From JBGQBN01 sp041494805 (GTDB lineage Bacteria > Acidobacteriota > Terriglobia > Terriglobales > Acidobacteriaceae), in the NCBI GenBank assembly GCA_041494805.1, contig JBGQBN010000038.1:1-40018 (forward strand): a DNA stretch of 40,018 nt. Direction: 5' to 3'. Of the stretch, positions 21,750 through 30,686 are shown in pieces. How positions within the stretch are numbered: position 1 is the first letter of the stretch; each line of letters starts with the position of its first letter. Under the pieces are notes generated by a model that saw only the letters and a list, made by a program, of their open reading frames with translations, did not search any database and was not told the DNA's origin. Made by a program: the position numbers and the translations under genes.

Positions 21750-23903
21750 ATGACAATCTGGCGACGTTGTGCTGGCGGGCGATGCGTTCTTGTTTCTTGT
21801 GCGGTGGTGTTCCTTTTTGGGTTTGCTTTTGTGAGCGCGGCGATGGCTGGGAACTTCACCCTCGATCAGGTGATGAGCTCGCCATTTCCTTCCAACCTGG
21901 TGGCAGCCTCACACAGCGGAAGAATTGCCTGGGTATTTGACGCCAAGGGTACGCGCAATATTTGGGTGGCCGATGCGCCCAACTTTGCGGCGCGACAAGT
22001 GACACACTACAGCGGCGACGACGGCCAACCCCTGGTCAGCTTGCGGATCACGGCGGATGGGCGGACGTTGGTTTATGTCCGCGGCAGTGAGACCAACGAA
22101 GCCGGGCGCGTCGCCGATCCTACGAGCGCGCTCACGGCTCGCAAGCAGCAGGTTTGGGCGATGGAGGTGGACGGTGACAGTCCCCGGATGCTGGGCGAAA
22201 TGGGATGCGACGAAGAGGAGTGTGAGGATGTTGAGCTGTCAGCGGACGGACAGTTCGCAGTCTGGGCCACGCGAAAGCAGTTGTGGATTGCGCCGGTCTC
22301 AGGCGCTACTCCGGCTCATCAACTCACCGATGTGCGGGGCGACAATTCGAGCCCGAGATGGTCTCCTGACGGGCGGCAGATTGCTTTTGTAAGCGGCCGC
22401 GGGGACCACAGCTTTATTGCGGTTTACGATCTGGGGCGGGACCGTGTTCAATACCTTGCGCCTAGCGTCGATCGCGATCGCATGCCTCGCTGGTCATCGG
22501 ATGGGAAGCGCATTGCCTTCATCCGCATTCCTGGAGTGGAGCAGAAGGTTCCACTGATTCCGGAGCGGGTTATACCCTGGGCGATTTGGGTGGCGGAGGT
22601 GGAGAGCGGCAAGGGGAAAGAGATCTGGCACAGCGGGTCCGAGCGCGATGACTCCTATCCCGATTTGACGGCTGACGAATCGTTTTACTTCGGCGGTAAC
22701 GACAGAGTCTTGTTTGATTCCGAGCAGGATGGCTGGAACCACTTGTATTCCATCTCTGCGGCGGGCGGCTCACCCACTCTGCTTACGCCCGGGCAGTTTG
22801 ACGTGGAAGATGTTGCGCTCAGTGCGGACCAGAAGTCGGTCCTCTATTCCTCTAACCAGTATTCGTCAAACCAGGACGACATTAACCGACGGCATATCTG
22901 GCGGGTTGGTCTGGAGGGAGGAAAGCCGCAGGCGCTCAGCCAGGGCGAGACCATGGAGTGGAGTCCGGTCGAGGCGGGCAATGTTGTGGTGTGCCTGGGT
23001 TCGACCGCTACTACGCCTGGGATGCCGTATCGGATCACGGCGAAGGGACGGGAAATGCTCGCGTCCGCGGCGCTGCCCGCGGATTTTCCATCAAAGCAGC
23101 TGGTTACTCCCAAACAAGTGACTTTCAAGAGCGAGGATGGGTTTGAGATCCATGGTCAATTGTTTATGCCGGTGGGCCGCACCCAGCCGGGGCCGGCCGT
23201 GATTTTCGTGCATGGTGGTCCGCATCGGCAGATGATGCTCGGCTTCCACTACATGTACTACTACCACAACGCTTATGCCATGAATCAATACCTGGCGAGC
23301 CGGGGCTACGTTGTGCTTTCGGTGAATTACCGGCTGGGAATCATGTACGGCCGGGCCTTCCGCCAACCTGCAAATACGAACTGGCGTGGCGCTTCTGAAT
23401 ACAAAGACGTGGTTGCAGGGGCCAAGTTCCTGCGGAGTTTGCCGACCGTGGATGCCAAGAAAATCGGGCTCTGGGGCGGATCTTACGGCGGGTTTCTGAC
23501 CGCGATGGGTCTGGCGCGCAACTCCGACTTATTTGCGGCTGGAGTGGACTTGCATGGAGTGCATGACTGGTCGGTGTTTCTGCCACGTTGGGAAAATCGT
23601 CCGGGTGCGCCCGATGCGACGGAGGCGGCAAAACTGGCATTCGAGTCTTCGCCCGATGCTTCGGTCGCCTCGTGGAAATCTCCGGTGCTGCTGATCCAGG
23701 GAGATGATGATCGCACTGTTCCGTTTGGACAGACGGTGGATTTGGCGCAACGGCTGCGGGAGAATCATGTGCGGTTCGAAGAACTGATTTTCCCGGATGA
23801 GGTTCATGACTTTCTGATGTGGAAGAACTGGGTACGGGCGTATACATCGGCGGTTGACTTCCTAGACCGCACGATCGGAGAAAATCCCGGAGGCAAGCCC
23901 TGA
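21750..23903 (+). CDS. Secreted S9 family (prolyl oligopeptidase-like) peptidase
   Basis: 717 aa. A signal peptide (RRC...VLVSCAVVFLFGFAFVSAAMAG, about 1-33) points to export. A beta-propeller of WD40/PD40-like repeats follows (about 35-440, for example SSPRWSPDGRQIAFVSGRG and MPRWSSDGKRIAFIR). The alpha/beta-hydrolase domain (about 460-710) has the nucleophile Ser578 in GGSYGG, an acid at about D653/D654 (QGDDDRTVPF) and His686 (DEVHDF). S9 enzymes cleave short peptides that reach the active site through the propeller; subfamily S9C or dipeptidyl-peptidase-like. A GGAG (about 21732) sits rather far from the ATG and can pair with CTCC just before it, so initiation may be weak. It ends 29 bases from the convergent histidine kinase. 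Confidence 0.93.
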   Translation: MTIWRRCAGGRCVLVSCAVVFLFGFAFVSAAMAGNFTLDQVMSSPFPSNLVAASHSGRIAWVFDAKGTRNIWVADAPNFAARQVTHYSGDDGQPLVSLRITADGRTLVYVRGSETNEAGRVADPTSALTARKQQVWAMEVDGDSPRMLGEMGCDEEECEDVELSADGQFAVWATRKQLWIAPVSGATPAHQLTDVRGDNSSPRWSPDGRQIAFVSGRGDHSFIAVYDLGRDRVQYLAPSVDRDRMPRWSSDGKRIAFIRIPGVEQKVPLIPERVIPWAIWVAEVESGKGKEIWHSGSERDDSYPDLTADESFYFGGNDRVLFDSEQDGWNHLYSISAAGGSPTLLTPGQFDVEDVALSADQKSVLYSSNQYSSNQDDINRRHIWRVGLEGGKPQALSQGETMEWSPVEAGNVVVCLGSTATTPGMPYRITAKGREMLASAALPADFPSKQLVTPKQVTFKSEDGFEIHGQLFMPVGRTQPGPAVIFVHGGPHRQMMLGFHYMYYYHNAYAMNQYLASRGYVVLSVNYRLGIMYGRAFRQPANTNWRGASEYKDVVAGAKFLRSLPTVDAKKIGLWGGSYGGFLTAMGLARNSDLFAAGVDLHGVHDWSVFLPRWENRPGAPDATEAAKLAFESSPDASVASWKSPVLLIQGDDDRTVPFGQTVDLAQRLRENHVRFEELIFPDEVHDFLMWKNWVRAYTSAVDFLDRTIGENPGGKP

Positions 23904-23932
23904 GGCCGTGCGACGGTCGAGAGAGCGGATGG

Positions 23933-25735
23933 TCAGGGCGTGGGTGGAAGGGTGAGCGTGGCGCCGGCTCGGAGGTCCGCACTGGAGTCGGCGTTGTTGG
24001 TCTCGGGAGCAAGAGAAGTAAGCGTGGCGGGTTTGGCGATAGGCAGTTGGATTTGAAAAGTGGCCCCGCCTTCCGGACGGTTCTGGCACATAATCCTGCC
24101 GTTGTGCTCCTGGATAACCCCGTAACATGCGCTGAGGCCGAGGCCGGTTCCTTGGCCGACGGGCTTGGTGGTGTAGAAGGGATCGAAGACACGATCCGGC
24201 TCTACCGCTCCCGGGCCTTCGTCGGAAAACTCCAGCACTACGAAATTGTCCTGGCGCCGGGTGCCGACGGAAAGAAGCCCGCCCTTCTCGGCCATGGCCT
24301 GGAGAGCATTGTTGGTGATGTGCAAGCACACCTGCAGGAGCTGATTGGAATCGCCGAGTATGTGGGGAAGGTTGTGAGCCAGGTCAGCATGCACCTGAAT
24401 GTTGCGGGCACTTAATTGGGGCTGAGACAGTTTGACGGCGGTCTGGGCCAGGGCATTCACGTCCAACAGAGCTTTCTCCGAGGGAGGCTGTTTGGCAAAA
24501 CTGATCAGGCTGGAAACCAGAGACTTGGTACGGCGCACCTGGTGGCTGATTTTTTCCGCCAATGTGCGTTGTTCTCCGGTGAGAGAAGTTGCAGCCAGCA
24601 GGTCGGAATAGCCCAGCATAGCAGTCAGCGGGTTATTCAATTCGTGGGCAGCGCCACCCACGAGCTGGCCGAGTGACGCCAGCTTCTCGGATTGGACCAA
24701 CTGTGCCTGCAGCCTTCTCAAATTCTGAAATGATTCCTGGGAAGCGTGTAGCAGGCCGAGGAGTTCATGGTCGAGCAGATGCTGCTTGAGAAAGACCATG
24801 GCGCCCATCACCATCATGCTGCCTAGAGTGACTGCCATGCGAAAATTGCGGACCCTGGGTGGTACGCTGGTATCAAACAAGGACCAGGCGGTGAGCAGCG
24901 GAAGTGAAAAGACGGCGATCATGCCCACGCGGGCAACCCAGACGCCGTGACCGCCGCGGTGGCGAGCCGGTTGTTGTTTAGGGGCGAGGTCAAGACTCAG
25001 GACACCGATTCCGGTGACCCAGGCCATGGAGGCGACCAAGGGTACATCATAAAGGCTGCCGGAGTAGTAAATGTTGCGCTCGATCGCCCAGTTGGCAATG
25101 TAGGAGCTCAGTGCATAGGTCAGACACGCACCAAACCACTGGGCGTAGATGGTTCTCCACGAGCCCTGGCTGCGCCACCAGAGCACGGCCAGCCCGGCCA
25201 GGAAAACCATCTTCTCGGTAAGATAGAGCACATTCAGGCTGTGCTCGTAGGTGGTCTCGTTGGTGTGGGCATATTGCCAGGGGATGACGGCGAACAGATA
25301 CAGAGACAACCACCAGATCAACAGCAGAGTGAAATCCAGCGATCCCAGACGGGTGGTGCGCTCGTCCTGTTCCACGTGCGGCTGCAGAGCCAGGGCCGCC
25401 ATCATGGGGACGATGTGAAGAAAGAGGACTATGTCTCCGACGAAGGGATTGGGAACATCCTGCCGCAGGAAAACCTCAAAGTAGGTCCAGAGCAACTGGT
25501 AGACCAGCCAAAATGCGATGCCCAACATCATGAGCGCCCAGAACAGCCGGGTTCGGCCGTGGTTGGTTACCACGTTAGGCAGGAGCCAGAGAGTACCAGA
25601 AAGAAGAAGGAGGCATTGGGTGATGTCGCTCAGAGCGGTAAGCGTGAAATTCTGGGGCAGAACCAGCGATGCCACGGCCTGGGCGAGGACCAGACCCGAG
25701 GCGGCCAGAATCCATATCTTCGAACGGTTCGACAT
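23933..25735 (-). CDS. Membrane sensor histidine kinase with multi-TM N-terminus
   Basis: 600 aa from the ATG at 25735; the frame remains open to 25810 but the extra residues look non-coding. About eight to ten hydrophobic helices fill residues 5-315, in the style of MASE-like or 7TM membrane sensor regions, with no recognisable periplasmic domain. A short linker (LRRLQAQLVQSEKLASLGQL) leads to HisKA with H364 (GGAAHELNNPLTAMLGYS), and an HATPase with the N-box HITNNALQAM, DEGPGAV and GTGLGLSACYGVI. It resembles NtrB-type kinases in the H-box. No response regulator is on this strand; the divergent NarL-like pair could be a partner, or its regulator is elsewhere. Confidence 0.9.
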   Translation of the reverse strand: MSNRSKIWILAASGLVLAQAVASLVLPQNFTLTALSDITQCLLLLSGTLWLLPNVVTNHGRTRLFWALMMLGIAFWLVYQLLWTYFEVFLRQDVPNPFVGDIVLFLHIVPMMAALALQPHVEQDERTTRLGSLDFTLLLIWWLSLYLFAVIPWQYAHTNETTYEHSLNVLYLTEKMVFLAGLAVLWWRSQGSWRTIYAQWFGACLTYALSSYIANWAIERNIYYSGSLYDVPLVASMAWVTGIGVLSLDLAPKQQPARHRGGHGVWVARVGMIAVFSLPLLTAWSLFDTSVPPRVRNFRMAVTLGSMMVMGAMVFLKQHLLDHELLGLLHASQESFQNLRRLQAQLVQSEKLASLGQLVGGAAHELNNPLTAMLGYSDLLAATSLTGEQRTLAEKISHQVRRTKSLVSSLISFAKQPPSEKALLDVNALAQTAVKLSQPQLSARNIQVHADLAHNLPHILGDSNQLLQVCLHITNNALQAMAEKGGLLSVGTRRQDNFVVLEFSDEGPGAVEPDRVFDPFYTTKPVGQGTGLGLSACYGVIQEHNGRIMCQNRPEGGATFQIQLPIAKPATLTSLAPETNNADSSADLRAGATLTLPPTP

Positions 25736-25869
25736 AAACACCCGTCGGCCAATTCTAGACACCCTACCCAACAAAGAAACGTTACTTCCGTAATCACCGC
25801 CATGCCACAATAGGTTCGAGTTTCCAAGTTTGGGTTCATGACCGTTTGTCTGTGGTCGGCAAGTTTCGC

Positions 25870-25898
25870 TTGCTCTTGTAGGTCTATGTCAATAATAT
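25870..25898 (+). promoter_or_regulatory. Candidate promoter of the NarX-like kinase gene
   Basis: TTGCTC (25870-25875), a 17-base spacer and TAATAT (25893-25898) in the divergent gap between the two kinases. The predicted start of transcription is about 30 bases before the TTG at 25934. Moderate match; inference only. Confidence 0.45.
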
Positions 25899-25933
25899 CC
25901 GTGGGATCGTCACGGTAGCGCGGTCGTACTCGA

Positions 25934-27766
25934 TTGTCATTCCGAGCGCTTCGACATCGATTCTTGTGGAGACAGCGGGCCCCCATCGGCCCCGGTGAAG
26001 TACGCCGGGTCGAACGATGGCTGGCGACGGCCCGGGTGTTTCTGGCCATCTCTGCGCTTACGGCCATCCTCATGGATCCGGGCGAAATTCGCCACTCCCT
26101 GTGGGCCTACGGATTATTGGCTTTCTACATTGCGCAGGGTGTCATCATCATGCTGCTGCTGAAGTGGCGGCAGGAATCGACGGCATCGTTTCGCCTGCTG
26201 GTGCACAGTGCGGACGTGGTCTGGCCGGCGCTGTTCTCGGTTTTCACCACCGGGCAAGGCAGCCCATTTTTCATCTTCTTTATTTTTGTCATGGCCGCAG
26301 CCGCCTACCGGTGGGGCCTTTGGGAGACGGTGGGGACGGCAGCAGCGGCAGTCCTGTTGTTGTGGACGGAAAGCTTCGTGTTTCATCTGGGCCTGGTGGA
26401 CTGGCTCGAGAGGTTGCTTCTGCACCACCATTTGCCACCGCTGCAGGTGGACGTCACGGATTTCCTGCCCAAGCACCTTTTCATGCGTTCGATCTATCTG
26501 TTGGTGGTGGGCTGGCTGCTGGGGTATCTGGCCGAGCAACAAAAGCAGATTCGAGCGGAGAAAGCCGTCATTGCGCGCATTCTTGGGAGAGTACGAGTTG
26601 AAGCCGGACTTACCGGAACGATGCAGGAAATAGTCAACGAGATGCTGGCCATGTATGGCGCGACCCACGCGCTGGTGGCGTCTCAGGAGAGCAACAGCCA
26701 CCTGGTGTTTGTGGGTGAGGCACGATCCCGGCACACAGCTCCGAATGCTTTCGAATGGCTGGATCCCTCGCCGACCGACCGTGAGATATATCTTTATGAG
26801 TGCCCAGCACAGACCTGTTACGCGTGGCGAAGCAATCGCGACAAAAACGGTTCGTTTACATTCGTGGCGCTGGATGGGGATGGCGTGCGGCTCAAGAGCC
26901 TTTCACCGGCATTTCTGGATCGCCTCCATCAACGGCATAGCTTCGACAGCGTGATGACGGTTTCTTTCATTTTCGGGCAGGAATGGTGGGGGCGCTTCTT
27001 TCTCCTGGATCCTTCGCTGACCGGCGATATTGAAGAAGAGCTGCGTTTTCTGCAGGAGCTGGTTCGGCAGATCGGGCCGGCGGTTTACAACGTCTATCTG
27101 TTGCGCCGTTTGCGGCTGCGGGCCGGGGCGTTGGAACGGGCGCGGTTCGCACGCGAGTTGCACGATGGCGCGGTGCAGTCCCTGATTGCGGTGGAGATGC
27201 AAGTGGATGTGCTGCGCCGGCAAGCGGCCAGCAAACCAGGATCGGTGACCGACGAACTGGCCCGAATCCAGGGACTACTCCGCGAGGAAGTTCTCAAGCT
27301 GCGGGAGTTGATGCAGCAGATGAAATCGCTTAACGTGGACTCGCGCAAACTGGTAGGCTTTCTGGCAGACACGGTAGAAAGATTCCAGCGGGAAACCGGG
27401 ATCTCAGCCGGTTTTCACACCGAACTGGAAGAACTGGATATGCCGCAGCAGGTTTGCCGCGAACTGGCGCGAATTGTGCAAGAGGGACTGGTGAACGTCC
27501 GCAAGCACAGCGGGGCGCGCCAGGCGCTGGTGCGGCTAGGTTCGAGCAATGGCAGATGGAACCTGGTGATTGAGGATGATGGACGAGGCTTTCCGTTCGC
27601 GGGGCGCCTTTCGCATCTGGAGTTGGACAGCCTGGGACGGGGGCCGCTGGTCATTAAGGAACGGGTTCGTTTGATTGCGGGCGAACTCACGATAGAATCA
27701 ATTCCCGGCCGGGGTTCGCGTCTGGAGATCAGTATCCCGCAGCAGCGGGAAGTCACTTATGGATAA
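25934..27766 (+). CDS. Membrane sensor histidine kinase, NarX/DesK type (HisKA_3)
   Basis: 610 aa with a TTG start that lacks a clear ribosome site, so the N-terminus is uncertain by some residues. About five to six membrane helices (about 30-205) are followed by a GAF-like cytoplasmic region (about 215-395, MQEIVNEMLAMYGATHALVASQ). The HisKA_3 dimerisation domain has H410 in ARELHDGAVQSLI, and the HATPase_c (about 495-605) has EGLVNVRKHSGA and DDGRGFPF. This kinase class signals to NarL/FixJ-type regulators, and such a gene overlaps its 3' end by 8 bases. The signal is unknown; a membrane or gaseous cue would fit a sensor without a periplasmic domain. Confidence 0.9.
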   Translation: MSFRALRHRFLWRQRAPIGPGEVRRVERWLATARVFLAISALTAILMDPGEIRHSLWAYGLLAFYIAQGVIIMLLLKWRQESTASFRLLVHSADVVWPALFSVFTTGQGSPFFIFFIFVMAAAAYRWGLWETVGTAAAAVLLLWTESFVFHLGLVDWLERLLLHHHLPPLQVDVTDFLPKHLFMRSIYLLVVGWLLGYLAEQQKQIRAEKAVIARILGRVRVEAGLTGTMQEIVNEMLAMYGATHALVASQESNSHLVFVGEARSRHTAPNAFEWLDPSPTDREIYLYECPAQTCYAWRSNRDKNGSFTFVALDGDGVRLKSLSPAFLDRLHQRHSFDSVMTVSFIFGQEWWGRFFLLDPSLTGDIEEELRFLQELVRQIGPAVYNVYLLRRLRLRAGALERARFARELHDGAVQSLIAVEMQVDVLRRQAASKPGSVTDELARIQGLLREEVLKLRELMQQMKSLNVDSRKLVGFLADTVERFQRETGISAGFHTELEELDMPQQVCRELARIVQEGLVNVRKHSGARQALVRLGSSNGRWNLVIEDDGRGFPFAGRLSHLELDSLGRGPLVIKERVRLIAGELTIESIPGRGSRLEISIPQQREVTYG

Positions 27767-28448
27767 CAGAAGACTGCAGCCCATCCGCATTGTGATTGCC
27801 GATGACCATCCCATCTTCCGCGATGGCTTACGGCGGCTTCTGGAAGCGGAGCCTGATCTGAAGGTCATCGGCGAAGCGAGTGATGGGTCGGAAGCGGTCA
27901 AGCTGGCCCGGCAGCTAAAGCCCGACATTTTGCTGCTGGATTTGGCCATGCCACGCCTTCCAGGACTGGAGGCGCTGCGAGAGCTGAGCTCTGGTTCGGG
28001 CTCGAATTCGGTTCGCGTCATCCTGCTTACCGCGGCTGCCGAGAAAAAACAGATTGTCGAGGCACTGCAGCTGGGGGCGCGCGGGGTGGTCTTGAAGGAC
28101 TCCGCCACCCAGCTTCTTCTGAAGAGCATCCACACCGTCATGGCGGGGGAATACTGGGTGGGGCGGGAAAGCGTTTCCAACCTGGTGCAGTACCTCAGGA
28201 CTCTGGTGCAGTCCTCCGGGGAGGAGGCGCGGCAGAAGAAGTTCGGCCTTACGCCGAGGGAGTTGGAGATCGTGTCGGCCGTGGTTGCAGGTTACTCGAA
28301 CAAAGAAATCGCGGAGTACTTCAAAATCAGCGAAGACACAGTGAAGCACCACCTGAGCAATATTTTTGACAAGCTGGGTGTTTCCACACGTTTGGAACTG
28401 GCTTTGTTCGCAGTCAATCAGTCATTGCCCTTGAAGACCATCCCCTGA
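27759..28448 (+). CDS. NarL/FixJ family response regulator
   Basis: 229 aa. The receiver (about 8-130) has the acidic pair in IVIADDH, phospho-acceptor D61 (ILLLDLAMP), switch Thr in VILLTA and Lys in VVLKDS. A LuxR-type helix-turn-helix (about 164-222) reads LTPRELEIVSAVVAGYSNKEIAEYF, then ISEDTVKHHLSNIFDKLGVSTRLELALFAV. It is the cognate partner of the NarX-like kinase, whose gene it overlaps by 8 bases, and should bind promoter DNA after phosphorylation. The Flp pilin gene begins 179 bases downstream on the same strand and is a candidate target or operon member. Confidence 0.94.
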   Translation: MDNRRLQPIRIVIADDHPIFRDGLRRLLEAEPDLKVIGEASDGSEAVKLARQLKPDILLLDLAMPRLPGLEALRELSSGSGSNSVRVILLTAAAEKKQIVEALQLGARGVVLKDSATQLLLKSIHTVMAGEYWVGRESVSNLVQYLRTLVQSSGEEARQKKFGLTPRELEIVSAVVAGYSNKEIAEYFKISEDTVKHHLSNIFDKLGVSTRLELALFAVNQSLPLKTIP

Positions 28449-28627
28449 AACCAGATGGCACTTTCGTGCTATTACCTTCCACAACCGGGCTATTGGCAGG
28501 CCTGGATGCGTCAGACTACGATGTGAAGACAGAATCAGCATTTTGGGGACATTCCTGGGTGAGCAACCACAGGAGGATTGTGATCCCCGAAAGAGTGGGA
28601 AGCGCGAATGCGCAAAGGAGGGAGCCC

Positions 28628-28792
28628 GTGGCAAGGTTCTTACAACAGCTTTGGTCCGATGAACGAGGCCAGGACATCGCCGAGTATGCGGTAATGCTGG
28701 CGGTCATTCTGGTGATCGTTGTAGGCACGATCCGGCTCATCGGTTCGAACGCCAACAACGTGTTTTCGTCAGTGGGAAGCGCAATTCAGTAG
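28628..28792 (+). CDS. Flp-type (class IVb) pilin
   Basis: 54 aa from GTG at 28628, with AGGAGG 6 bases upstream. A GTG at 28580 close behind another AGGAGG would add 16 residues. The leader ARFLQQLWSDERG ends in Gly, and cleavage there would leave QDIAEY, with Glu at +5 and Tyr at +6 as required for class IVb prepilins. A hydrophobic helix AVMLAVILVIVVGTIRLIG and a short polar tail (NANNVFSSVGSAIQ) follow. Flp pilins form Tad pili for surface attachment. No prepilin peptidase, TadA ATPase or other tad gene is in the window, so this is a solitary pilin next to a two-component system. Confidence 0.9.
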   Translation: MARFLQQLWSDERGQDIAEYAVMLAVILVIVVGTIRLIGSNANNVFSSVGSAIQ

Positions 28793-28927
28793 CGCGAAGA
28801 ACGAGTTGATTGACAACCGCGTTTAGTCTCCGAAACCGCAGTCATTCCTGTTTTTGCTCCCCTCTCTCCTTTTCTTTGCCAGATGCAAGAGCAACCACGC
28901 CTGCGTGTCCCCGGAAGTTACCGGACG

Positions 28928-30661
28928 TTACCGGACGGGCGAGGTCAGGGCGACGTTGTCGGGGGTATTGCCGGATAGCCGTGTCAGGTAAGGGAAGAAG
29001 GGCGTAACCTCGAACGGCATCTTTTCCCGGGCAGAGATGGGGGCCACTGGCTTGGTCTTCACCATCTCGATGCGGTTACTCCACGGGTCCAACTTAATGC
29101 GTCCCCCCAGAGGCAGCGCCGTGATCTGATCGGTACGGCGCATCTCCAGTTGAGGAGCAGAGTTGAGCAAGGCGGACATGCGGACGGCTGCGCCCTTGGC
29201 CAATGGGTTGCCGACATGGGGCCGAATCAGATTCTTGAGCTCAGGGGCGCGCGCTTGCAGCGCTCTCAGAAACAGTCCGGCATTAGACAGTTGGTCTTTG
29301 TAGGGTGAGTGGGCGAGCAACTCCACCGCCTTGGTGTCGGCGGCCTCTTCGTCAGCGGGACTGCGGGCGAAATTCAAGCGCTGAAACGTCTTTTCGTCGG
29401 GAAAAAACAGGCGGTCGTTGAACGCCAACTCCGTATCCAAGCGATGGCCCAGCGCGATGTGACTGAGTTCGTGGGCCATGACCATGGCCAGGGCCGCTTC
29501 GTCGGGGAGCACGTCCAGCAGGCCACGGCTGACGACGATGGTATGTCCGATGGTGAAGGACTCCAGTGGGGTGGTCAGCAGCACACGGACGCGGACCTCG
29601 GGTTGAATTTCGAGATTGTTGGTAACCACCAGATTGTTGACGACGGTTTGCAGAACCTGATCAACCTCGCCGGGGGGCGCGATCAGGCCTGCTTTCTGCA
29701 GGCGCTCGGCGGCATTGTCCTCGGCCTGCCGCTCCCAGATGCGCTGACTCTCGAGCGGAGAGGGATCCTGTGCCGAATCACTCTGATCGCGGACGGTCTG
29801 GGGCGCGTCCACCAGAATCTCAGCAAATTCGCCGTTGTGAACCAAGTGCTGCAGGTCATAACCCCACAGGCGGGTCTGCGCCTTGAAGTAAAGATTCTGG
29901 GACATCTGGGTATTCGGACCGGACTCTTCGCTATAGATGTAGGCGGGTAGCCAGATGCCGGGGCGCAGGTTCAGGCGCCAGCTATCAAAGTGCAGGTAGA
30001 AACGGTTCAGCGGGGGAGGAGTGTAGGTGCCATTGAAGCGAACGATATTGTAATCCTGGTCCTCGACCCAGATTCTTCCCACGAACCGGCCGTTTCCAGA
30101 GTGCTTCTTGGGCTGGACGTCGATCACAAGACATCGGACCTCACCAAGAAATTCGCGGCGCACGAAGGTGAAGCTGTAGTACTTGCGCTGGAAGTCGTCA
30201 TCCAGCACTACCATCTGGGCAAAACCCAGGGGCAAGAACCGGGTGTCGTAGATTCGGCTCAGGCTGGAGAGGACACGATGGGCGAAACCGGGCTGGCGCA
30301 TGAAGGAACGGTCCTGGGTGCCATCGGCCCTATCGAGGCGACCGAAAAAATACTGATCGCTAACCGGCACGGCGCCCATCTCCGGATCACTCTTCAGATT
30401 TTGAATATAGGTTTCAACCAGGGGGTGGAGATGGCCCATTTGTTCGAGGAAGAAATGCTCCTGGTCCACGACCCGGTCAACGACCTGATCGAATGACGGG
30501 CGCGAGCCCAGCGGCACGCTTAGCTGGGTGGAAGCAGGTGTGGATTTTTGCCCGGGCATCGGCGAGAGCACGGCGGTGGGATTCGTCCCCTGGCTGAGGG
30601 CCGACGTTGAAAGACCGATAAGTGCAAAACACGAGAGCAGGGCAGTCTTTAGATTACTCAT
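28928..30661 (-). CDS. Secreted M48-family metallopeptidase with large N-terminal domain
   Basis: 577 aa. A signal peptide (about 1-24, LKTALLSCFALIGLSTSALS) implies export. Residues about 55-290 form a beta-rich region (YYSFTFVRREFLGEVRCLVIDVQPKK, FVGRIWVEDQDYNIVRFNGTY, WLPAYIYSEES) that recalls LolA-like or outer-membrane lipoprotein-sorting folds. The peptidase half (about 310-510) has the zinc motif H397-E-L-S-H401 in MVMAHELSHIALGH and the third ligand in DEEAADTKAVELL (about 438). M48 enzymes such as BepA and LoiP degrade misfolded envelope proteins. The gene follows the TonB-domain gene by 25 bases on the same strand. The fusion of a LolA-like region with M48 is a call by eye. Confidence 0.88.
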   Translation of the reverse strand: MSNLKTALLSCFALIGLSTSALSQGTNPTAVLSPMPGQKSTPASTQLSVPLGSRPSFDQVVDRVVDQEHFFLEQMGHLHPLVETYIQNLKSDPEMGAVPVSDQYFFGRLDRADGTQDRSFMRQPGFAHRVLSSLSRIYDTRFLPLGFAQMVVLDDDFQRKYYSFTFVRREFLGEVRCLVIDVQPKKHSGNGRFVGRIWVEDQDYNIVRFNGTYTPPPLNRFYLHFDSWRLNLRPGIWLPAYIYSEESGPNTQMSQNLYFKAQTRLWGYDLQHLVHNGEFAEILVDAPQTVRDQSDSAQDPSPLESQRIWERQAEDNAAERLQKAGLIAPPGEVDQVLQTVVNNLVVTNNLEIQPEVRVRVLLTTPLESFTIGHTIVVSRGLLDVLPDEAALAMVMAHELSHIALGHRLDTELAFNDRLFFPDEKTFQRLNFARSPADEEAADTKAVELLAHSPYKDQLSNAGLFLRALQARAPELKNLIRPHVGNPLAKGAAVRMSALLNSAPQLEMRRTDQITALPLGGRIKLDPWSNRIEMVKTKPVAPISAREKMPFEVTPFFPYLTRLSGNTPDNVALTSPVR

Positions 30662-30686
30662 AAGACCCTTTCACAAAACTTGTTGC

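Noticed and set aside
23341..24192. 283-codon minus-strand frame across the S9 peptidase end and the kinase end
   Set aside because: Overlaps two supported genes; Pro/Ser/Arg-rich shadow translation.
28493..28512. Sigma-54-like TGGCAG...GATGC upstream of the Flp gene
   Set aside because: The GG to GC spacing is 11 rather than 10 and the -12 element is poor.
28911..28940. Three CCGGA(A/C)GTTA-like decamers at the end of the M48 gene
   Set aside because: Short, partly within coding sequence, with no structure or downstream effect visible.
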